A DNA stretch of 48,519 bases, taken from an uncultured Bulleidia sp. Its GTDB lineage: Bacteria > Bacillota_I > Bacilli_A > Erysipelotrichales > Erysipelotrichaceae. The notes under the pieces are model-generated. The model worked only from the letters and a program-made list of their open reading frames with translations. It was not told the origin of the DNA and did not search any database. Both the position numbers and the translations under genes were made by a program. Location of the stretch: NCBI GenBank assembly GCA_934754415.1, contig CAKVIS010000010.1, forward strand, positions 1 through 48,519, given 5' to 3'. Each line of letters starts with the position of its first letter. Position 1 is the first letter of the stretch. Positions 44,236-48,519 of the stretch are shown piece by piece.

Positions 44236-45961
44236 TTCATCCAGAGAGACATTTATCAAACTGATGAAAGAACTGGGAAACTCCCTGTGGTGGATTGTTA
44301 TCTCCTTTGTCTTAGCTGCCTTCACGGTAGTACTGACCTTATATATTCCGGTTTTATTTGGTAATTCCATTGATTTGATGCTGTATACCCCTGTAGACTG
44401 GTTACAGTTAAAAGGCATTCTTTTAAAGGTATGTGTACTGATTGTGGTCTGTGCCATACTGACATGGATTATGAATGTTGTAAATAATAAGGTGGCATAT
44501 GGAGTAATAAGACAATTACGTTCCAAAGCTATTCGTAAAATACAGCAGGTACCATTGAAATACGTAGACAGCCAGAGCAGTGGAGATATCGTACAGAGAG
44601 TCATTGCAGATGTAGACCAGATATCTGATGGATTATTACTGGGACTGACGCAGTTGTTTACAGGAATTGTGACAATAATTGTGACATTGTATTTCATGTT
44701 TCAGAAGTCTGTTCTTATCACTCTTCTTGTACTGGTGTTAACACCTGTCAGTTTTCTTGTGGCAAAGTTCATCTCCTCAAGATCCTATACTTTATTTGGG
44801 AAACAGTCTTCTACCCGTGGCAAACAGACTGCTTTGATTGAAGAAATGATTGGAAATCAAAAGGTGGTAAAGGCCTTTGGGTATGAAAAAACAGCAGGAA
44901 AACGTTTTGAAACCATCAATACAGAGTTACAGAAGTATTCTCAGCAGGCTACGTTCTATTCATCTATTACCAATCCTTCCACAAGATTTGTCAATTCCAT
45001 CATTTATGCTCTTGTAGCACTTGCTGGAGCTTTCAGTATCTTAAAAGGAAATCTTTCCGTAGGTGGATTAACAGTATTGTTAACCTATGCCAATCAGTAC
45101 ATGAAACCTTTTAATGATATCAGCAGTGTCATTACTGAATTGCAGAATGCTCTTGCCTGTGCAGACAGAGTGTTTGAACTGATTGAACAGCCTGTGGAAG
45201 TGCCTGAAGGGAAAAAAGTATTACAGAATGTTCAGGGCAAGGTGGACCTGGAACATGTCAACTTCAGCTATGTACCACAGACACCGTTGATCCAAAATTT
45301 CACTTTACATGCAAAACCGGGTACACATGTCGCTATTGTAGGTCCTACAGGATGTGGTAAGACAACCTGTATTAATTTACTGATGAGATTCTACGATGTG
45401 GACAGCGGTACAATTTGCCTGGATGATACAAATATCTATGATCTTACAAGGCATGCTTTAAGAGAGAACTATGGCATGGTATTGCAGGAATCCTGGTTAA
45501 AGAAAGCCAGTATTAAAGAGAATATTCGTCTTGGTAAACAGGATGCCACAGAAGAGCAGATTATACAGGCTGCCAAAGCAACACATGCATGGGAATTTAT
45601 TAAAAGACTTCCGGATGGCCTGGAAAGTATTGTGGATGAAGATGCTTTATCTCAGGGACAGAAACAGTTGCTGTGTATTACAAGAGTTATGCTGGCATTA
45701 CCTCCTGTACTTATATTGGATGAAGCTACCTCTTCCATCGATACACGAACAGAGGTACAGATACAAAAAGCATTTGATACTTTGATGGAAGGAAGAACCA
45801 GTTTTGTGGTTGCTCATAGATTGTCCACAATACGTAATGCGGATGTTATTCTGGTTATGGATCATGGCAATATCATAGAACAGGGTAATCATGAGGAACT
45901 GATGGCAAAAAATGGTTTCTATACCCATCTGTATACTTCACAGTTTGAAAGGACTGCGTAA
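44228..45961 (+). CDS. Heterodimeric ABC exporter subunit B (degenerate signature)
   Basis: A 577-residue half-transporter with Walker A GPTGCGKTT, Walker B VLILDEATSSID and H-loop VAHRLST intact, but the signature is ALSQGQKQ (Gln476 for the first Gly). It therefore pairs with subunit A to give one working and one impaired ATP site. ATG 44228 is chosen over GTG 44222 because AAGGAGGT (44212-44219) is spaced correctly only for it. One base separates its stop from the YjbR gene. Confidence 0.92.
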   Translation: MHSSSRETFIKLMKELGNSLWWIVISFVLAAFTVVLTLYIPVLFGNSIDLMLYTPVDWLQLKGILLKVCVLIVVCAILTWIMNVVNNKVAYGVIRQLRSKAIRKIQQVPLKYVDSQSSGDIVQRVIADVDQISDGLLLGLTQLFTGIVTIIVTLYFMFQKSVLITLLVLVLTPVSFLVAKFISSRSYTLFGKQSSTRGKQTALIEEMIGNQKVVKAFGYEKTAGKRFETINTELQKYSQQATFYSSITNPSTRFVNSIIYALVALAGAFSILKGNLSVGGLTVLLTYANQYMKPFNDISSVITELQNALACADRVFELIEQPVEVPEGKKVLQNVQGKVDLEHVNFSYVPQTPLIQNFTLHAKPGTHVAIVGPTGCGKTTCINLLMRFYDVDSGTICLDDTNIYDLTRHALRENYGMVLQESWLKKASIKENIRLGKQDATEEQIIQAAKATHAWEFIKRLPDGLESIVDEDALSQGQKQLLCITRVMLALPPVLILDEATSSIDTRTEVQIQKAFDTLMEGRTSFVVAHRLSTIRNADVILVMDHGNIIEQGNHEELMAKNGFYTHLYTSQFERTA

Positions 45962-45962
45962 T

Positions 45963-46964
45963 ATGAAGCTTGAAGAAGAAATCTTTCAAAAATGTATATT
46001 TAATATACATAAGTTACAGAAATATGGATTTACAGAGAAAGAAGGCAGCTACACTGCATCTTTCTCTTTTCTTGATGGACAGTTTATTGCACATCTTGTA
46101 TTCACTAACGGACATATGGAAGCACGTTGTCTTGATGCTTGTACAATGGAAGACTATATTCCGATACGAAGAAGCGGAGTGCTTGGAGAATATGCCTCCA
46201 AGGTGAAAGAGGAGTATACGGCAATTTTGTTGCAGTGTAAAAAAGCATGCAGTATCCCTCAGACGTTTCATTTACCTCAATCTAACAGACTGGTGTCATA
46301 TGTACAGTCTTCCTTTGGGGAATCCATGCATTTTCTTTTTAAAAATGATACTGATACAGGGGTTTTTATGAATGAAAAGAATCAGAAGTGGTATGGACTT
46401 ATTCAGTATATTGATGGAACCAAACTTGGATTGCAGAAAGGTAAAAAGGAAATCTTAAATATCAAAACAGATGAAGTGTCTTCTTTACTGCAAAAAGAAG
46501 GCTTTTATCCTGCATTTCATATGTCCAAACAACACTGGGTATCTGTTATTCTGGATGATACTGTGGATGATGAAACTCTGCATGAACTTATACACACGAG
46601 CAGGGCATTTACAGCAGGTAAACGAGGAAAACAGGAAGTGCATTCCTGGCTGATTCCATCCAACCCCAAATATTTTGATATTGTAGGCGCTCTTGAAACA
46701 AGAAATACTATTCACTGGAACAGACATGCCAATATTCAGCCAATGGATACAGTATACCTGTATGTGGGGAAACCGTATTCCTCTATCATGTACAGATTTA
46801 CAGTACTCTCCATAGATGAAGAAAGAGAAATCATGGAACTCCAGCTTCAGCAAAGCTATCCTCAGCATCTCTGCACACTTGCAAAAATGAGAGCAGAAGG
46901 CGTCAATACTCCACGTGGTGCAAGGTATATGCCTGAGTGTCTGATGCGATTACTACTGCAATAA
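45963..46964 (+). CDS. MmcQ/YjbR-family protein with C-terminal EVE/PUA-like domain
   Basis: A 333-residue protein. The centre (about 105-215) fits the YjbR/MmcQ fold: KWYGLIQYIDGTKLGL, EGFYPAFHMSKQHWVSVILD and HELIHTSRAFT. The C-terminus (about 224-330) looks EVE/PUA-like: WLIPSNPKYFDIVGALE, then MDTVYLYVGKPYSSIMYRFTVL. EVE domains can bind modified bases; YjbR folds like DNA-binding proteins, though no role is proven. AAAGGA precedes ATG 45963 and it is coupled to the ABC genes (one-base gap), so a link to their regulation is possible. Confidence 0.78.
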   Translation: MKLEEEIFQKCIFNIHKLQKYGFTEKEGSYTASFSFLDGQFIAHLVFTNGHMEARCLDACTMEDYIPIRRSGVLGEYASKVKEEYTAILLQCKKACSIPQTFHLPQSNRLVSYVQSSFGESMHFLFKNDTDTGVFMNEKNQKWYGLIQYIDGTKLGLQKGKKEILNIKTDEVSSLLQKEGFYPAFHMSKQHWVSVILDDTVDDETLHELIHTSRAFTAGKRGKQEVHSWLIPSNPKYFDIVGALETRNTIHWNRHANIQPMDTVYLYVGKPYSSIMYRFTVLSIDEEREIMELQLQQSYPQHLCTLAKMRAEGVNTPRGARYMPECLMRLLLQ

Positions 46965-46978
46965 ATTGAGTTTTTTCT

Positions 46979-47016
46979 TTCCATAGTCCATGGAATCATG
47001 TAAAATATGCTATAAA
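46979..47016 (+). promoter_or_regulatory. Promoter region of the DUF349 gene with inverted repeat
   Basis: TGC-TATAAA (TATAAA 47011-47016) is an extended -10. TTCCAT-agtcc-ATGGAA (46979-46995) lies about where a -35 would be. Confidence 0.45.
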
Positions 47017-47077
47017 GTAGGTGAAAAGTTACCTATTGAAACAAGGTATTTATTTCATATCACGAGGAGGGATACAT

Positions 47078-48427
47078 ATGGATTGGAAAACACTACCAGG
47101 TTTTGAGGAAAAATACGCAAATGTCTCAATCAAACCACATAAGACATTTGGGGGAAAGGTAGTCACTGTTCTTTACGGTGCTAAGGATGCCGAGGGTAAT
47201 CCAGTTCTTCCTAGTGCTAAAAAAGAAGACGGACACGGAGAATGGAAAGGTATTCAGATTGGTGAAGAAATCCGTATGTTCTCTGTAAAACACTGTGCAA
47301 GCGAAGGCGGAGCAGTAGAATATGGCACAAGCCATGAAGACCATGCTTTAGAAGACATGGAAAACGATTTACGTAAGAAGCAGGAAATCTGCAAGAAGCT
47401 TTCTGAAACAACTTCCGTAGAAGAACTTGAAAAGCTTCAGGCTGAATTCAGTGCTATTGAAGACTGGAAGACACCTAAAGATGCTGAATATGCTGAAAGA
47501 GTAGAAAAGGCATTGGAAAATGTGAAGTCTGTACAGGCAAGACAGGAAGAAAACAAAGCTGCAAAAGAAAAAATTATATCTGAAGCTGAAAGTATCAAAG
47601 ATTCTCAGGAATGGAAAACTACTCAGGCTAAATTTGCTCAGTTATTAGAAGAATGGAAGAATGTTGGAAGAGCAGGCGATGAAGACGATGCTTTATGGGA
47701 TGCCTTCAAAGCTGCACGTAACTCTTTCGATACAGCAAGAAAAGAATTCTTTAAGAATCTGGATGCTAACAAAGCAGAAAACAAGGCTAAGAAAGAAGAA
47801 ATCATTGCCAAGGCTAAGGCAGCTTGTGAAAAAGTAGTGAGCTACAAGGAAACAACAGCTGTATTAGATGGTCTGATGGAAGACTGGAGAAGCGTGAAGT
47901 CTGCAGGACATGATGTGGATGAAGCTCTTTGGGAAGAATTCAGCGGTATTCGTTCCAGCTTTGCCAAAGAAAGAAAAGCATTCTTTGCAAAACGTGATGA
48001 AGAACGTACACAGCGTACAGATGCCAAGGAAAAGCTCATTGCTGAAGCTAAGGAAATTGCTGAAAAGAATGATTATTCCAAGGAAACTACAGAACGCATG
48101 AAACAGCTGGATGTAGAATGGAAGAAAATTGGTTATTCCGGAAAAGAAAACAATGATGCTTTATGGGAAGAATTTAAAGCAGCCAAGGATGTTTTCTGGA
48201 ATGCAAAACATGACAATGCACAGTCTCGTTTCAAGGAAATCATTGATACTAAATCTGAAAAGATCAAATCCATGAGAGAACAGATCAATGACCTTGAAGA
48301 AAGAGTCTTCCAGACAGAAGATTTCGAAAGACAGCAGGATCTTCAGCGCAGAGCCAATGAAAAGAAAGCTATCGTTGAAGATATGAAGAAAGATATCGAA
48401 AATCTGAAATCTAAAATCGAAGGTTAA
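47078..48427 (+). CDS. DUF349-repeat coiled-coil protein
   Basis: A 449-residue, highly charged protein with three DUF349 repeats (about 179-226, 260-309 and 339-384), each with the pattern L-x-x-x-W-x-x-(I/V)-x-x-x-G-x-x-x-x-x-x-L-W-x-x-F and followed by Lys/Glu-rich helix. The first 100 residues are a distinct globular region. The family is helical and its role is unknown. ATG 47078 is chosen for GAGGAGGG at 47064-47071; the upstream frame is not supported. Codons are rich in AAA/GAA/GAT, a feature of abundant proteins. Confidence 0.85.
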   Translation: MDWKTLPGFEEKYANVSIKPHKTFGGKVVTVLYGAKDAEGNPVLPSAKKEDGHGEWKGIQIGEEIRMFSVKHCASEGGAVEYGTSHEDHALEDMENDLRKKQEICKKLSETTSVEELEKLQAEFSAIEDWKTPKDAEYAERVEKALENVKSVQARQEENKAAKEKIISEAESIKDSQEWKTTQAKFAQLLEEWKNVGRAGDEDDALWDAFKAARNSFDTARKEFFKNLDANKAENKAKKEEIIAKAKAACEKVVSYKETTAVLDGLMEDWRSVKSAGHDVDEALWEEFSGIRSSFAKERKAFFAKRDEERTQRTDAKEKLIAEAKEIAEKNDYSKETTERMKQLDVEWKKIGYSGKENNDALWEEFKAAKDVFWNAKHDNAQSRFKEIIDTKSEKIKSMREQINDLEERVFQTEDFERQQDLQRRANEKKAIVEDMKKDIENLKSKIEG

Positions 48428-48451
48428 AAAATCAGGAAGCCGTAAAATGAT

Positions 48452-48508
48452 CTCCGTAAGTAGTACAGAACGTTGACAGTTCTGATACCTCTTGCGGAGG
48501 TTATTTTT
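48452..48508 (+). promoter_or_regulatory. Hairpin that sequesters a ribosome binding site
   Basis: CTCCGTAAG (48452-48460) pairs with CTTGCGGAG (48491-48499, one wobble). Inside, CAGAAC (48466-48471) pairs with GTTCTG (48479-48484). GGAGG (48496-48500) of the next gene lies in the outer stem. The T-rich stretch after it could also make this a terminator. Confidence 0.5.
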
Positions 48509-48519
48509 ATGTGGAAAAG
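48509..48519 (+). CDS. Start of a truncated gene (Met-Trp-Lys...)
   Basis: ATG 48509 has a GGAGG (48496-48500) eight bases upstream and stays open to the window edge. Only three codons are seen, so the product cannot be identified. The gene would be under control of the preceding hairpin, if real. Confidence 0.35.

Noticed and set aside
44125..44697. Minus-strand open frame of 190 codons across the ABC exporter pair
   Set aside because: It overlaps two well-supported genes and encodes no recognisable domain.
1..48519. CRISPR arrays, insertion sequences, prophage, tRNA genes
   Set aside because: No regularly spaced repeats, transposase, integrase or cloverleaf other than tmRNA was seen by reading; a computational scan was not possible.

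Overview
The window looks like an origin-proximal piece of a low-G+C Bacillota chromosome, probably from the Erysipelotrichia. This is inferred from gene order (rpsF-ssb-rpsR, yybS-gdpP-rplI-dnaB, secG-rnr-smpB...ssrA), strong AGGAGG ribosome binding sites, an HPr carrying both His15 and Ser46, and general codon use. I could not run a database search, so the family-level taxonomy is tentative.

Layout. (1) 1-1342: the 3' end of a 5S rRNA and its terminator, then a very A+T-rich, LlaJI/McrC-like PD-(D/E)XK nuclease gene, probably a laterally acquired orphan. (2) 1343-10852: housekeeping genes rpsF, ssb, rpsR, yybS-like, gdpP, rplI, dnaB, an M23 cell-wall peptidase, walJ-like, an HtrA-like protein that has lost its catalytic triad, and rlmH. 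(3) 10865-26952: a glycogen and maltodextrin block. It holds malQ, ptsH (HPr), phosphoglucomutase, glgP and type I pullulanase for breakdown, then a DUF885 peptidase, ung and an M20 amidohydrolase, then glgC-glgD-glgA for synthesis. (4) 27096-30456: lower glycolysis, pgk-tpiA-eno. (5) 30541-32736: an EamA transporter, a DUF1275 membrane protein and a thioredoxin-like lipoprotein. (6) 32789-36874: secG, rnr, smpB, an HD-domain protein and ssrA (tmRNA), i.e. RNA quality control and trans-translation. (7) 36986-48519: an MBL-fold hydrolase, a convergent CmpB-type membrane protein, a multidomain membrane-anchored lysozyme with a possible sigma-region-2-like cytoplasmic head, three ABC exporter half-transporters, a YjbR/EVE-like protein, a DUF349 protein and the leader of a gene that leaves the window.

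The central block forms a coherent storage-sugar circuit. GlgC/GlgD make ADP-glucose and GlgA polymerises it. GlgP, pullulanase and MalQ degrade the polymer to glucose-1-P and glucose. Phosphoglucomutase links glucose-1-P to glucose-6-P, and pgk-tpiA-eno carry carbon onward. HPr sits inside the block, and CcpA cre-like sites lie at glgC (exact consensus match), ptsH and pgk (one mismatch each), suggesting control by the HPr-Ser-P/CcpA system. No branching enzyme (glgB) is present here.

The best leads are the fused lysozyme at 38946-40532, the triad-less HtrA at 9393-10379, a geometrically plausible H-type pseudoknot in front of phosphoglucomutase (12743-12783), a palindrome-rich glgP leader, apparently leaderless genes at 30541 and 31425, and a hairpin that buries the ribosome binding site of the last, truncated gene. 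I saw no CRISPR array, transposase, prophage or tRNA gene.
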